Source of the DNA: Lutjanus erythropterus
Lineage: Eukaryota > Chordata > Actinopteri > Lutjaniformes > Lutjanidae
Direction: 5' to 3'
Assembly: GCA_020091685.1 (NCBI GenBank)
Contig: CM034592.1
Location: forward strand, 37,664,705 to 37,728,704
Length of the DNA: 64,000 bases
Part shown: piece after piece, positions 27,215-60,023 of the stretch
Layout: the number at the start of each line of letters is the position of its first letter
Position numbering within the stretch: position 1 is the first letter of the stretch
The notes under the pieces: generated by a model
Database searches by the model: none
What the model was told of the DNA's origin: nothing
The model's input: only the letters and a program-made list of their open reading frames with translations
Position numbers and translations under genes: made by a program

Positions 27215-27565
27215 GCTTCAGATCTGTGCCTGAACCCGGACCGAGTGGGGTATGATGGGTTCAGGTCGGGTTGGGCCCTACTTCTCAAATATTTCACGGG
27301 CTCACTTCTAGTTTGGGCTGTACTACATTTATTTATTTATGTATTTATTTATGTTTTTCTCCCCAGTTTAGTTGTTTCCTATTTCAGTTCCCTGCATGTA
27401 TTGTCCCTGTTACTGAAAACTCCCATTGTTTGGTGCATAGAGGGAAGTTTGTTAAGAAAAATGTCGGGCAGTATCGGGTTCAGGCTGAAATATGCTAATG
27501 AGGGTTGGGTTTGGGTTGGTTTCAGACAGAATTTTGTCAGCATCAGGCTCAACTTTTCACGTACG
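27215..27565 (+). repeat. dispersed repeat, copy 2 (plus strand)
   Basis: Shares with 11300-11625, in the opposite orientation, a core of about 330 bp that translates to WCIEGSLLRKMSG. GGGTT/CGGGT-rich flanks (GGTTCAGGTCGGGTTGGGCC) occur on both. Together the pair brackets most of phtf1 as an inverted repeat about 15.6 kb apart. Confidence 0.6.
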
Positions 27566-27804
27566 ATTAAAGCACTACAGGTAAAGTGTTTTGGCACCCC
27601 GGGTTGAGTATAATAATTTTAGATTTGGCAGCTAGCTCCACAGTTTATAAATGGCCTCATTACGGCTAGTGTCAAAACCAACCACATATGACAGTATAAT
27701 GTAATATTAAAGACATATTTGTCTTGTTTAATGTCAAGTATTTCTAACAAAGACATCTCAAACTGTGTCAGCTTTGCATTAAAAATGACAGACCGAATGA
27801 TACA

Positions 27805-28545
27805 GGCTAGTTTGTACCAAGGATTCATTTTTAAAACTAATTGAACAAGATTTAACTTCAATTTATGTTATGTTAAACTTTAAAAGTATCTTAAAATTAA
27901 TGAAGATCAAATTCAAACCTCTCTTTAAATTAGTTTAGTTTCTACTAGATTACCAGATTATGTTGAAATTTTAAACTGCAATTGAAACTGTGATACAGTA
28001 TTAACTTTAAACTTACACTTTTGGAGGTTTAACTTTTAATATGGCTGCCCTATTAAGATTAAGCAAAACAATTTTATGCTGAGCCATCATGTGTAAGCTA
28101 ACTAGGCTAACCAACTTTAGCTAGCTAGCAAACATTATAACCTTTGTTTGTTTTAGGTAGCTGCTGCTAAGCAAACAATATGATTTAAAAAAAAAACAGC
28201 TAGCTAGTAAACAACATACTTTTTTGTTTGTGTGTTTAAAGCCAACTGACAAACATTGTAGGTTGTTTTGATAACTTTTTGACCAGCCAGGAAACAATAT
28301 AAGGTTTTGTTAACTTTTTAGCTAGCTAGCAAAGTGATAACATTCGTTTGTTTGATTTGTTTTTTAAGTTTCGGTAGTATATATTGATCATTTCTGTTTA
28401 CATTACCAAACTGGGATCTGTTTTTAATTGTGCAACAGAGCTCTATTTAATTTTAAATCTGAATTTATTTATTTTTAAACCAAATTCAGCTAAACTCAGA
28501 CGAAATGTAATCTTAGATCAAATTAGTATTTGTTGGTGCAACCCA
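27805..28545. mobile_element. TGGGTTGCACCAA-ended element, copy 1
   Basis: A diverged left end (CTAGTTTGTACCAAGGATTC) and a good right end (GTTGGTGCAACCCA) match the ends of the copies at 46784-47600 and 48763-49570. The interior has repeated AGCTAGCTAGCAAAC units. No transposase frame. Superfamily not assigned. Confidence 0.65.
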
Positions 28546-28689
28546 GTGATCATCAGCTTTCATAAGGACATGACTGTGATGGTAAGATGTCTTTTGTTTT
28601 ATCTTTAAATATTGGCATCATTTTGTAACACTTCTGTCTCTCTTGCTGTTGTGCATCTCCTCCTCTGCAGAGCCTTAAGTGTTTTATTC

Positions 28690-28981
28690 TCTGCGCTTTT
28701 GAATTAGTGATACAGAGCGGCTGTGCGTCGTTGACGTAGCTCTATTATCAACGTTACGGTAGAGGAAAAACATGACGTAGAGGCACACCTCCAGCTTGGA
28801 AGGACACCAGCCGGCCGAGGAGGCACCTCAGCACCAAGGACAGGCCGACCAGACTGGCTCCTCCACGGCGGGCGCAGACTCTCGGTCCGGCTCATCGTGA
28901 CATCTCTGTACCGACGGTGTTTTAACGGCAACCACTGAGGTGTTTCTGACCGATAGGACTCATCAGTTGACTATCGATCAG
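28690..28981 (+). promoter_or_regulatory. pfkfb2: putative pfkfb2 promoter and noncoding exon 1
   Basis: A GC- and CpG-enriched block upstream of pfkfb2 ends in a donor, CGATCAG|GTAAAA, with exon 1 ending at 28981. It can join the acceptor at 29332 ahead of the start codon. Two identical octamers TGACGTAG (28732-28739 and 28773-28780), close to the cAMP-response element core TGACGTCA, lie 41 bp apart. Start site and exon 1 extent are inferred. Confidence 0.5.
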
Positions 28982-29387
28982 GTAAAATAAAATAATAAAA
29001 AAAAAAAAATCAATGAATGTGATACTGTCTGAGCGCCGCCCGGTGTGGATTATGTTTGAGGTGGATTATGTTTAAATTTTCATGTGTGATTTAGTGTCGC
29101 ATGAACTCAGTCACCCTGGTTAGAGAGGAATCACTGCCTGCTTTATGCGGCTTTGTAAATACAGAGTGTTCAGCCAGCAGATGATGTGGCAGCGCCTTTT
29201 ATCTCTATCCTCTGCTCCTCTGGGTGCATCCTGGGATGTTACCAGGGATACATAAAGCCATATCATTACATATTTTGAGAAAAAAAAAAGTGCAATATTC
29301 TGTTCTCTTCCTGTATGACTCCTCTGTTTCAGAGCAGCTTTGAATATAATGTCCATCTGAGAAAAACAGTGAGGAGCAGATTTCAAC

Positions 29388-49940
<20,553 letters not shown>

Positions 49941-50338
49941 GTGAAGATGAAGGCGTCTGGTTCTTCATGGCACAAACCGCATTCTTGGAAATGATGGTCA
50001 GATTAAAATGTAGGATGATGTTGAATCACAGCTGGTGCATTTTCATGTTTTTGGTCCTATCACAAACTCTCTGTTTAACTTTACTCTGCATGCTGAGGCT
50101 TCAAACTAAAAGCCTCATCATTAGTATCATAAATACGTCTGCATGTGCTCCAAAATCAATCAGTCAACCAAAATAACAAAACTGGCAACTAATCCTCTCT
50201 GTAAATACTACAATGCCTTACTGAACTTATATATTCTAAACACATTGATAGAATCAGCTCCCCTGTATGCTGAATGCAGTGAGAACAAGTTATGCATTAT
50301 TATGACGAAAATCAATTTTCACTACGGCAAATAATAAA
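49941..50338 (+). other. pfkfb2: pfkfb2 3' untranslated region to first poly(A) signal
   Basis: Follows the stop codon of the last exon and ends with AATAAA at 50333-50338. It is the nearest canonical signal; longer 3' UTRs are possible. Confidence 0.45.
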
Positions 50339-50402
50339 GTAGATGCTGTAAATGTATTTTTATAATGCAAATCTCATCATCTACCATGCAGACAACCTGC
50401 AG

Positions 50403-52369
50403 TAGGGCTGCAGCTAATGATTATTGTCATTAGTGATTAATCTGTCGATCATTGTCTTGATTAATCGATTAGTTGTTTGGTCCATAAAATATCAGAAAAT
50501 GATAACTGCTCTGTGCTTCCCAAAGCTCAAGATCGTGTCCTCAAATGTCATGTTTTGTCCACAACCCAAAGATATTCAGTTTACTGTCATACAGGAGTAA
50601 AGAAACCAGAAAAACAAACAAAACACGTGAAGGAAATGTACACGTGAGGGTGCAGATAGAAACCGTAGTGAGCACAGTTTTGCTACGGTTTCCAGATTGA
50701 ATGACTCACTTCCTTTCAGGTACGTTTTCTCTTGTTTGGTGGGCGTGTCAGAGGTGTTACCCAATCAGCAGCGACGTGTTTATAAACACCGCTGTATTAA
50801 AAAGGGTTTACAGTGCAGAGTGCTTGTGTACACAATAGACTGGTCAATATGTCACCATTTTGGTATAAATAAAGGTTTTCCAATGTTTTGTTGGGGATGA
50901 TTGTGGCCCTGTAAAGGCTTACGTGAAAACCACAACCAAAAGACATATAAAAGTTAAAATGCAAACAATATGAAATCAAAAATACATTTTAAATATTAGT
51001 GTTAATAATTGCACACGTAAAATGTGTAGAATAATAGTTAAAAAGTACAGTCTACATAGTTGAGAGTGGTCATATTTTTCCAAATGTTTTTAACAGCAGG
51101 GCATTTAGTCTCTTTGTACACAGACGACGAGACAGAAGAGTCCATTAAACATTTCTAGCACATGATGAGTCCATGATATATGATAGAAAACTGACTGCAG
51201 GATGTTTTCTACAATAGAAGATGAAGATTCTTAGCCTGTTTGGATGCATAATCATGGAATTTTGACTTGTTAACAAGATTGTATCTAAAACTATGAGGTA
51301 AATCTGTGTATTAAATATCACTTTAAGGACAAACGCACAGATTTGAAGAATGTTGAATTCTTACATAGTCAACAACTGCAATTGAAAGCTTTGGAAAAAG
51401 TTGCTAATCTAATAAACTGTCTCTGCTGCAGCAATACTTTGTGCAAATGAGTTGGAAAAGTACCTGCCCATACAGTACTACAGTATGTTAAATATGGATT
51501 AATTAAAGTGTAATATAAAGTTAAAGGAGTCATATGATTACAGCAGTCCAAAAAGTGAGTTTGAGCCACAGACAGGTTTAAATCCTATCTCTGGTTGAAG
51601 CACATTGTTTCACCGCCCCCTCCTCCCCAGACTCGAGGAAGCTCAGGCAGGCTGCTGGAACACTGCAGGGGTGCAAGACGAGTGCAACTTTATCATTTGA
51701 CAATAACAAGTGATGCAAGTCCTCCACTGTAAGTTGATCAGCTGTTTATATCTGTCACTTAAAGTAAAGTAAAGTCTCTTATCCTGAAAGCTAAAGCACA
51801 CTGTTCTGAAAATACAAACTCTGGAGTTTGAGTTGGGCGACTGCCTGCCAGACACCATTAACACATTGCTCAATTAAACCGTCACAAAACATCTACTCCT
51901 TTTACAAGATTATTATTGATTTCTTAAGACTCATAAACAGACACTAACTCATTCAGCAAATATTCATCATTAATTTTACTTCTAATTAACATGAAACGGT
52001 CGAAATACAAATTTCAAACGGAGACACTGTGGCTGCAGCATTGTTGTTAGAAAAGTTAGTATTTCAACATATCGTGTTTCCTTTATCTCTGAAGACATAT
52101 CACGGTCATTTTATGATTTATTACAGTCAATATATTACAGATTTCTCCTTTAAGAAACATGCACTGTGTAGAAAACCCCTTATTTTTCCCAGAATTCCAA
52201 CAGATTTAGTGACTTTATTTCAGACTAAATAAAATATTCACATTTGAGAAGCTGAAATCAGAGACTTTGTACATTTTTTCTTAAAAAATAACTCAAAACA
52301 TTTAAATGTTTGTCAAAATAGTCAATAGTTGACAACTAATCGATTAATCGAGTCACTGTCGCAGCTCTA
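50403..52369. mobile_element. hAT-like element with perfect 8-bp target duplication
   Basis: Ends are TAGGGCTGCAGCTAATGATT and GAGTCACTGTCGCAGCTCTA (terminal inverted repeat TAG-GCTGC, then ATTAATCGATTAGTTG on both sides). The flanks are identical, ACCTGCAG at 50395-50402 and 52370-52377, which is the hAT signature. The 1967-bp body has no transposase. It contains a minus-strand LINE reverse-transcriptase fragment at about 51369-51569. Same family as 17565-18719 and 55571-55922. Confidence 0.8.
51369..51569 (-). mobile_element. LINE reverse-transcriptase C-terminal fragment
   Basis: The minus strand reads TLYYTLINPYLTYCSTVW, then LHKVLLQQRQFIRL. This matches the conserved segment of CR1/L2/Rex-type ORF2 proteins (LYxSLIxPxLxYCxxVW then LQKRAVRLI). 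It is 5' and 3' truncated and nested in the hAT-like element. Confidence 0.7.
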
Positions 52370-52377
52370 ACCTGCAG

Positions 52378-54600
52378 GTGTGATTCTTATCAAATAAGCC
52401 ATCGTCTGTTCTGTTGTTGATTTGTTTTAAATCTGAGAGAACGTATATAATATGAATGTATGTTCTGAAGGAAATTCTTTCTTATGTCATCGAGGTGTTG
52501 TATATTTTATGTCTTGTTAGAAAAATACACCACATTGCTGGACATAAACTGTAAACCAGCAGCAGATACAGAAAGTTACTCTTCTGTCACAAGCTGCCGT
52601 TCACATACGTACTGTACTATTAAACTGGTGTTATCTGTCTCAACAAACACTAAATAATCCTAAATGCTCATCTGTTCCTCTTGCCTGTATGTTCTACAAA
52701 GAGATATTGTGCAGCCTAAACATAACATGTTGTAGTATGTTTGCTATTTCATGACTTTTGTGTTCATGTTGTCATAATGGCCAAATATTTGTTTTAGCCG
52801 CTGCATGTAACTGTATCTCGTCTCCTTAAATTCTCCCTTAAATCAGCCATTTATACACACAAAATCCTTTGATTTTATTTAATAACAGACAGTGGCGCAA
52901 GTTTCATTCTATGACTATGTAATGTTTGAGTGTTGGTAAGTTACCGGCCTGCTCAAAGCAGCCTATTGTGCCTTTTTAGCAGACGATAAGTGAATTTTGA
53001 AGGACCTGATATTTTTTCCATAGAAATGAAGGAGACACATCGTCACACAGCATCGTCCACATGGAGTGATTCAAATCTGTTACAAAGTTATTTTGTTATG
53101 AGTGACATTTATTGAATTGTTCTTTGTTTAATGTAAAATTGCCTCACACTTATTAAAGAACTGAAAGAAACAGAGATTGTTCTTCGCTGATAATTATTTG
53201 GCTTCATTTATTGGAGGAGATCAGATCAACACAAAGTTGCTCAGTCAACTGTAAGCAGGAAAAAATGTAATTTGTTTTAAAAGAATTGTAAAATCTCAGA
53301 ACAGAATAATGTGTTTTATTCTCTATGTCTACATATTTTCAAAAACTGATCATTTGGAAAAGAAGCCTCCTGTTACAGACCCATTATTGAAGAGCAGCCT
53401 TAATATCAAGGCTGCTAAAGAACAAACATAAGAGTTGTCAAAAACAAACTACTACAGTCCCCGTCTTATCTTTTTTAGAGGTTTTCCGATTCATTCATTC
53501 AAATAATCATGATATAAATTAGGCTTCATTATAGCCTGCATTTTGTTTTGTTTATATTCATGACTTTTAGCAATCATTGATGATTTACACAAACAATTTA
53601 ATTTCAAGTCTGAGATTAGACCTATTATTGTTCTTTTCATGTTTCTTATTAGATCTATTTTATATTTCCTATTAGTTACATTTTATATCCACATTATTGT
53701 ATTTTTAATTGTGTATTATTTAAAATAATCAGCATTTTCTACAGTTTTATGCATGCACTAAAAGTGAAACACACTGATGTGTGTATGTGTGTTACAAGCA
53801 TTCTATGTTGACGTGGTGTAAATATTTTCAATATGTGTAATATCTTTCTGATACATATCTTTTGTGTTGTTCTTTCACAACTATGTGAAAGTTTAGGGCT
53901 ACAACAAATTATTCCAAGGTGCATACGAGGGGTTACCTTGTATATTTTTTCTTCTTGTAATTAGACTGATATGTTGGTCAGCTGATATAATCTTTCTTTT
54001 TCTCACAGAACATACAGCAGATTGTTATTTCTTGTATTTTATAGGCAGCATTTTATGTAGCCCCTATATCATCCCTTTCTTAATTGAACTTTTAATATAT
54101 AGATTTTTTTTTTTCTATTTGTATGTTTTGTTTTGTTTTTTAATTTAGTGTTTATAAAAATACCAATGAAAGTTTGATATTTTCATTTATGGGCAAAATT
54201 GAAAAATATGCTGCCTCTATTTCATATTTTTGTCATAAGTGTGCAATAACCACATTTGAGAGATCATTTCAGTATTTGCCAATGTTTTGATCAATATCAG
54301 TTTTTTGTTTTTTGTTGTTTTTTTTTAAACTCAAAAATCGAGAGTTGCAAAAATCTAGTATTAGTCAGGCACTACTTGTATGAAAGAAGAAAAATTGAGA
54401 ACCTGGGGCTTGTGGGAAATGGTATTTGTAAAAGACCACTGAAAAAACATATAACTTACAACAAACAACTTAGACATGAATAAAACAAAAATATCATCCT
54501 CATTAAACATTTACCGAACTTCCTGACACACTGTTGAGGCTCTGTTCCAAGGTAGGATATTTACCCATTAGCATAAAATGTCAGTGGGATTTTAAATAAT
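52378..54600. other. gene-free AT-rich interval
   Basis: No exon, RNA gene or clear transposon end is recognised. ATTAAA and AATAAA-like hexamers occur (for example near 53152) but cannot be tied to a transcript. Confidence 0.45.
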
Positions 54601-54649
54601 GTGTTATACTTATTTGGCAGAGCATTTTACGTCGTCTTTTGCTCACAGG

Positions 54650-55060
54650 TATTAGGAAACTTACGGTACAAGTAGCGACAGAGAGCGTCATTGCGTCATA
54701 TAGACGTATCTAACTGACGTTCTACACATCAGTCTCTCACTGGATGTTTATTGTTTGAGGCAGGGCTGCAGTCAACAGCAGGTAAGAAAACAAAATAATT
54801 TAACCCGCTGTCATGTCATTTAATATTTCCTGTCGTGTATCGATATCTCAGCTGACAGGTGACAGAATTTAACAGACTTTAACCTGAGAGGAAACGCTTT
54901 GAAAAACTGTCCTGTTAACGCTAAGTCAGTGTGCGGCTTAGCATGCTAAAGTTAGCCGATGATACGATACATGATACAGCTAACGTTAGCTACCGTTAAC
55001 GTTTATCTGTGAGTCCGGAGAAGTAGATATGTTTCTTTATACATCTTCAGGGTGAATGTC
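54650..55060 (+). promoter_or_regulatory. candidate orphan promoter and first exon
   Basis: CpG content rises after a long AT-rich stretch, with GAGCGTCATTGCGTCATA and AACTGACGTTCTAC (CRE/ATF-like TGACGT cores). They are followed by an exon-like segment ending CAACAGCAG|GTAAGA (donor at 54782). The pattern matches the phtf1 5' end: CpG cluster, noncoding exon, strong donor, then GTTAGC/GTTAAC-rich DNA. No downstream coding exon was found before the window ends. Confidence 0.35.
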
Positions 55061-55430
55061 ATTTGACTGTTTGTCGACTTTTATTACAAGTGTCTTCACA
55101 TAACGCTGTTTTTTGCTCGCTCGGCAGGGAGTTTTTTTTAGCTTAGCCTACTATCTGTTTATCTCGCTATTGAGTGAAGTCGTCAACGTTAACTGACAGA
55201 ACAAAGAAAATAAAACAAAGCAATGTCGCTGTCATGTGTTTCACTCCACTGCTGCTGTTCATCAGCACTTTCATTGTTAGGCCGGCTCCATTTAGACAGC
55301 AGTATGATAACATAACGATCAGAATAATGAAGGGTGTCCAGGGTGGGCTTGGGCGGTATCAAGGTATCACGGTATACCAGGTTATTTAAAAGTCTTGAAT
55401 ATTTGATTTTCAATTTTGTACTGGACGATA

Positions 55431-55434
<4 letters not shown>

Positions 55435-55461
<27 letters not shown>
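55435..55461. repeat. poly-A run
   Basis: A homopolymer of about 27 A within a decayed hAT-like fragment (GGGCGGTATCAAGGTATCAC upstream). Confidence 0.85.
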
Positions 55462-55570
55462 GTAATATTGTGATTATTTGTGGGAATAATCATGTTTGCA
55501 TAACTAAAATCCTCATCGTATTAAAATCGTGATGATGATGTTATATCTATTGGGGTCCGTACCAAATAAT

Positions 55571-55922
55571 TAGAGTTGCAACGATTAATTGATTATTAAC
55601 TGATCATTGAATTAATCATGAACTATTTTGATGATTGATTAATTGGTTTGAGAATTTTTTTTAAGAAAAAAAAAAAGAAGTCAAATTCCAGCTTCTCAAA
55701 AGTGAATATTTTTGGTTTCTCTACTCTTATACTATTTTATTCTATCTCTATGTTGTGAGCAAAAAAGGACATTTGAGGGCATCACATTAGGCTTTGGAAA
55801 ACACTAATTGACATTTTTCACAATATTCTGACATTGTACAGATCAAACAGCTATTAACCAATTAATTGAGAAAATAACTGACTGATTAAGCGACTCTGAA
55901 AATAATCATTAGTTGTAGCCCT
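55571..55922. mobile_element. hAT-like MITE, short member of the TAGGGCTGCA family
   Basis: A 352-bp unit from TAGAGTTGCAACGATTAATT to CATTAGTTGTAGCCCTT. Both ends carry GATTAAT/ATTAGT blocks in inverted order. The target duplication has decayed. It appears to be the compact form of the element at 50403-52369. Confidence 0.65.
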
Positions 55923-56195
55923 TCAAACAGGCCAGGTCAGGGTATCTTTACAGCATTACAGTACTACATTATAATAATAAAAAAGTTTCTGAGATGATAA
56001 ATTTTTGTACAGACTGAAAATCATGCAAACTGAATTTTTGAATGTCTTCCTTTATTTTCAAAACGTGTTTTACTTCCAAATAAGAAGGTTACAGGGCCAT
56101 AAAACACAAGTAACCAACAGTGTTACTTGTAGACAGTGTGTAACTAAATTAAAGTACAGTTTAACTCCCTAAGGACCATAAATCAAAAATAATAT

Positions 56196-56406
56196 CCTGA
56201 CATACATATGACCATACATACATACATACATACGTACATATGAGCATACATACATATGACCATACATATGAGCATACATACATACATACATATGGCCATA
56301 CATATGACCATGCATACATACATATGAACATACATACATACTTACATACATACATACATATGACCATACATACATATATACATATGACCATACATATGAG
56401 CATACA

Positions 56407-56437
<31 letters not shown>

Positions 56438-56486
56438 GACCATACATAGGAGCATAAATACATACATACATATGGCCATACATACA

Positions 56487-56517
<31 letters not shown>

Positions 56518-56818
56518 GACCATACATATGAGCATACTTACATACATACATATGACCATACATGCATACATACATACTTATGACCATACATACACACATA
56601 CATACATACATATGACCATACATACATACATACATACATATGACCATACATGCATACATACATACATACTTATGACCATACATGCATACATATGACCATA
56701 CATACATACTTACATACATACATTCATACATAAATACATATGGCCATGCATACATACATACATACATATGACCATACATACATACTTATGACCATACATA
56801 CATACATACATATGACCA

Positions 56819-56849
<31 letters not shown>

Positions 56850-56941
56850 GACCATACATACATATGACCATACATATGAACATACATACATACATACATA
56901 CATACATACATACGTATGACCATACATATGAGCATACATAC
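56196..56941. repeat. CATA/TGAC satellite array, segment 1
   Basis: A tetranucleotide array of CATA units with interspersed TGAC, TGAG, TGGC and TGAA units that keep the 4-bp register (CATACATATGAC as a frequent 12-bp unit). Long open frames on both strands arise from the repeat and are not genes. Confidence 0.95.
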
Positions 56942-57655
56942 TAGGGCTGGGACGATCGCCGATTAAATCATATATTGGCGATTGGAAGGTTGCCAGGCGA
57001 TTTGCTGTTTATCAAGGCGATTTTGGGAAAAAAAAACAAAAAAAAACGGCGCTCTACTGTGCATTAAGAGATGTTTCTGGAGGAAAAACATGACTGTTAG
57101 AGAAGCCCCATTTACAAACAGACCTACAATCCACATTCTCTCTTCTCTTCTCTTGTCTCCTCTCAGCGCAGGGTACACTGTCAGCCCTGTGACAGTGACA
57201 GGGCGCATCTCTTTGATTCGAACTGACACAGCCCGTTTGCTCATGCTTCGGGGTCGTTCAACAGAGTAGCCTAATTGCAAATAAATATTGTTTTAATGTG
57301 TAACTACTGAAATGTTCACACAAGGGCTTTCATAAATTCCTACAGTGTTGCGGCACTGCCGCCTTTGCAGGTTAAAAGTTAATGACAGCGACTTGAAGTG
57401 AGGAGGAGCAACACGTCTCCGGCTTGTCAGCGCAGCGGTGTCGCTCACTTTTGCATGTGATGCAAAACATTAAAAATAACGTCATTCAGTGTTTCCCCTA
57501 CCATTCTGTTGGCGGGGCGGGCCGCCGCCCCCCCTGAAGAAAGGTGAAAATTTAGGCGCCCCCCGCTTTGCGCACGATATGATGCTAAATCAAAAAGCGC
57601 GAAAAGTGACAACCGCGCCAAAGAGCATCCCATTGCATGACAAATTTCAGTCACC

Positions 57656-57881
57656 ATGTCAAAGAGGAAGGCCAGTGATCCCAAACAGGGATCAATTACA
57701 TCCTTCTTTACAAAAACACCTGCTGCATCAACCTCGGTGACGGAGAACGACGGTGAGAGGGCAGAGCAAGGTGTGGAGAGGGTGGGTGGGACAGCAGCTG
57801 AAAAACACCGCACATCTGGATGGGACCCAGATTGGGCTGCCGACCCCAAGTACAAGGCTTGGCTGTACAAGACGGATTTAG
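57656..57881 (+). pseudogene. fragment of a hAT-transposase-like N-terminal exon
   Basis: Opens MSKRKASDPKQGSITSFFTK and continues to GWDPDWAADPKYKAWLYKTD. A KRK...SITSFF start followed by a W-D-P-x-W...Y-x-W-L segment is what I would expect at the N-terminus of ZNF862/KIAA1586-like hAT transposases, before their BED/TTF-type zinc finger. A donor (TTTAG|GTGAAT) follows TDL. No zinc-finger or catalytic exon is found within the element, so this is a remnant. Confidence 0.45.
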
Positions 57882-58665
57882 GTGAATTTCTAATAATAAC
57901 GTTACAGTTACATTAGTTTGCAGCTAGATGAATTGGCGCTATTGGCGTGTGTGCTTTTGACTCTGATGTGCGCGCTTGTTGTCTGTTTCTCTGTACACTG
58001 TCGGGTGCTATTTACATTTTACACTTTTCATTCAAATAAACTAGCAGAACCACAGATGTTTATTTTCATGTATGAGACATACATTTATCTTCCGAAATGA
58101 AGCTATCCAGCCCGTGTTTAATCTACAAAAAGCTGCAGGTACAGTAATCGGCTCTTGTTCTTCTACCGGTATGACGGTGAAGTTTTGACCGCAGGTCACC
58201 TTAGCAGACCCGGGCGAGGCTGCTCCGTCGCTCCGCTACAGGTGCGGCTGGTCTGGACTTCTCCCACCATGTCAGAACAAATGTGCAAACAAGCGTTATT
58301 TGGATAAACTCGCGGCACAATGGGGAAATAAACGGCTACTTTCTCACACGAAAAAACTTTAAAACCTGATTTTCCCGGCGCTATAGCGGAATTTAAAACA
58401 CAGTTACGGCGGTTTTAAGTTAGCTATAGCGAGGGGAGGTTCGCTTCCTGTTTATAAAATAAAAGCGCAAATTCTATCCTTATGGTTTTCTTTATAGTAA
58501 AAGACAACGGGTGTTTTATTTTTGTGAAAATGACCAGAAGTGCGTTACTCACTACGGCTGGCTTGGGTAGCGCCGATTTAAAAAGCAAAACTTTAAACAG
58601 CTGTTATGTAGGAGCTTGTATGATCCTTGCAAGATAGCAAGTCAGCTGGCCTTGTATTGATGGCA

Positions 58666-58706
58666 AAACCACAAGGCAATAAATACTATTTATTGCCTTG
58701 TGGTTT
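58666..58706. repeat. perfect 20-bp inverted repeat, 1-base spacer
   Basis: AAACCACAAGGCAATAAATA at 58666-58685, one C, then its exact reverse complement at 58687-58706. It lies inside the hAT-like insertion near its right end. Confidence 0.9.
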
Positions 58707-58885
58707 GAGGAGTCCCTGAATGTTTTTCATAATTTTCGAACATTTTCAGCTGGATACCCCCCCCCCCGGAGCGATCAACATAAGACACGTGCCGCCCCTG
58801 CCCCTTTGCCAATTTAATCGTGTATTGGCAATCTAGAGCAATGACAATCTACAATTTGAAATTTAGAGGCAATCGCACAGCCCTA

Positions 58886-58982
58886 TACATACATACATAC
58901 GCAAGGACCACATATGAGCATACTTTACATACATACATATGACCATACATACATACTACATATGACCATACACATACATACA

Positions 58983-59013
<31 letters not shown>

Positions 59014-59526
59014 GACCATACATACATACATACATATGACTACATATGACCATACATACATACATGTTATATGACCATACATATGACCATGTTACGTACA
59101 GCATACATACATATGGCCATACATATGACTATATACATGCATACTGCACGCACATACATGACATACGTATGTATGTGACATAACATACATACATACATAC
59201 ATACATATGACTATATACATATACATACATATGACCATATGTATACATACATACATATGACCATACATATGACTATACATACATACATACATACATACAT
59301 ATTATTACATGAAGATACATACATATGGCTATACATATATGACTATACATATGACTATGCATACATACATATGATACATACATATGACCTACAGCATGCA
59401 TACGTACGTATTTATGCACATACATACATATGGCTATACATATGACCATACATACATACATACATATGACCATACATATGACCATACATACATACATATG
59501 ACCATACACATACATACATACATACA

Positions 59527-59557
<31 letters not shown>

Positions 59558-59701
59558 GGCCATACATATGACCATACATATGACCATGCATACATACATA
59601 CATACATACATAATGACCATACATGCATATGCATGCATGCATACATACATGTATACATACATACATACATACATACATACATACATACATACATACATAC
59701 A

Positions 59702-59732
<31 letters not shown>

Positions 59733-60023
59733 GACCACACATACATACATACATATGGCTATACATATGACCATGTATACATACATACATATGACCATAC
59801 ATATGACCATACATACATACATACATATATGATGTTATTACATATACTATACATATGACCATGCATACATACATACATACATACATATATACATACATAC
59901 ATACATACATACATACATACATACATACATACACATGACCATACATATGAGTATACATACATACACATGACCATACATAATGAGCATACAGACATACATA
60001 TTTATGGTTATACATATGACCAT
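58886..60023. repeat. CATA/TGAC satellite array, segment 2
   Basis: Same array as 56196-56941. Contains the longest uninterrupted repeat-derived frame (193 codons, minus strand, 59434-60015, MYVC/MYGH repeats). The minus strand lacks stop codons because neither TATG units nor GGTCATATG creates one in any frame, whereas the plus strand gains TGA in one frame at each TGAC unit. Confidence 0.95.

Larger units (their letters stand above)
56942..58885. mobile_element. hAT-like insertion in the satellite, with nested second element
   Basis: Ends TAGGGCTGGGACGATCGCCG and GGCAATCGCACAGCCCTA are inverted (TAGGGCTG, then CGATTGCC-like blocks). The flanks give TACATAC on both sides, but inside a CATA repeat this is weak evidence of a target duplication. 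A second end, CAGTGTTTCCCCTACCATT, starts at 57488 and suggests a nested element whose right end is lost. A transposase-like first exon (57656-57881) lies inside. Confidence 0.7.

Noticed and set aside
57445-57870. 141-codon minus-strand frame
   Set aside because: It is antisense to the transposase-like exon and to CG-rich transposon ends, and has no recognisable domain.
59434-60015. 193-codon MYVC/MYGH protein, and similar frames across 56.2-64 kb
   Set aside because: These are repeat-encoded and appear in several overlapping frames on both strands, as expected from a 4-bp repeat lacking stops.
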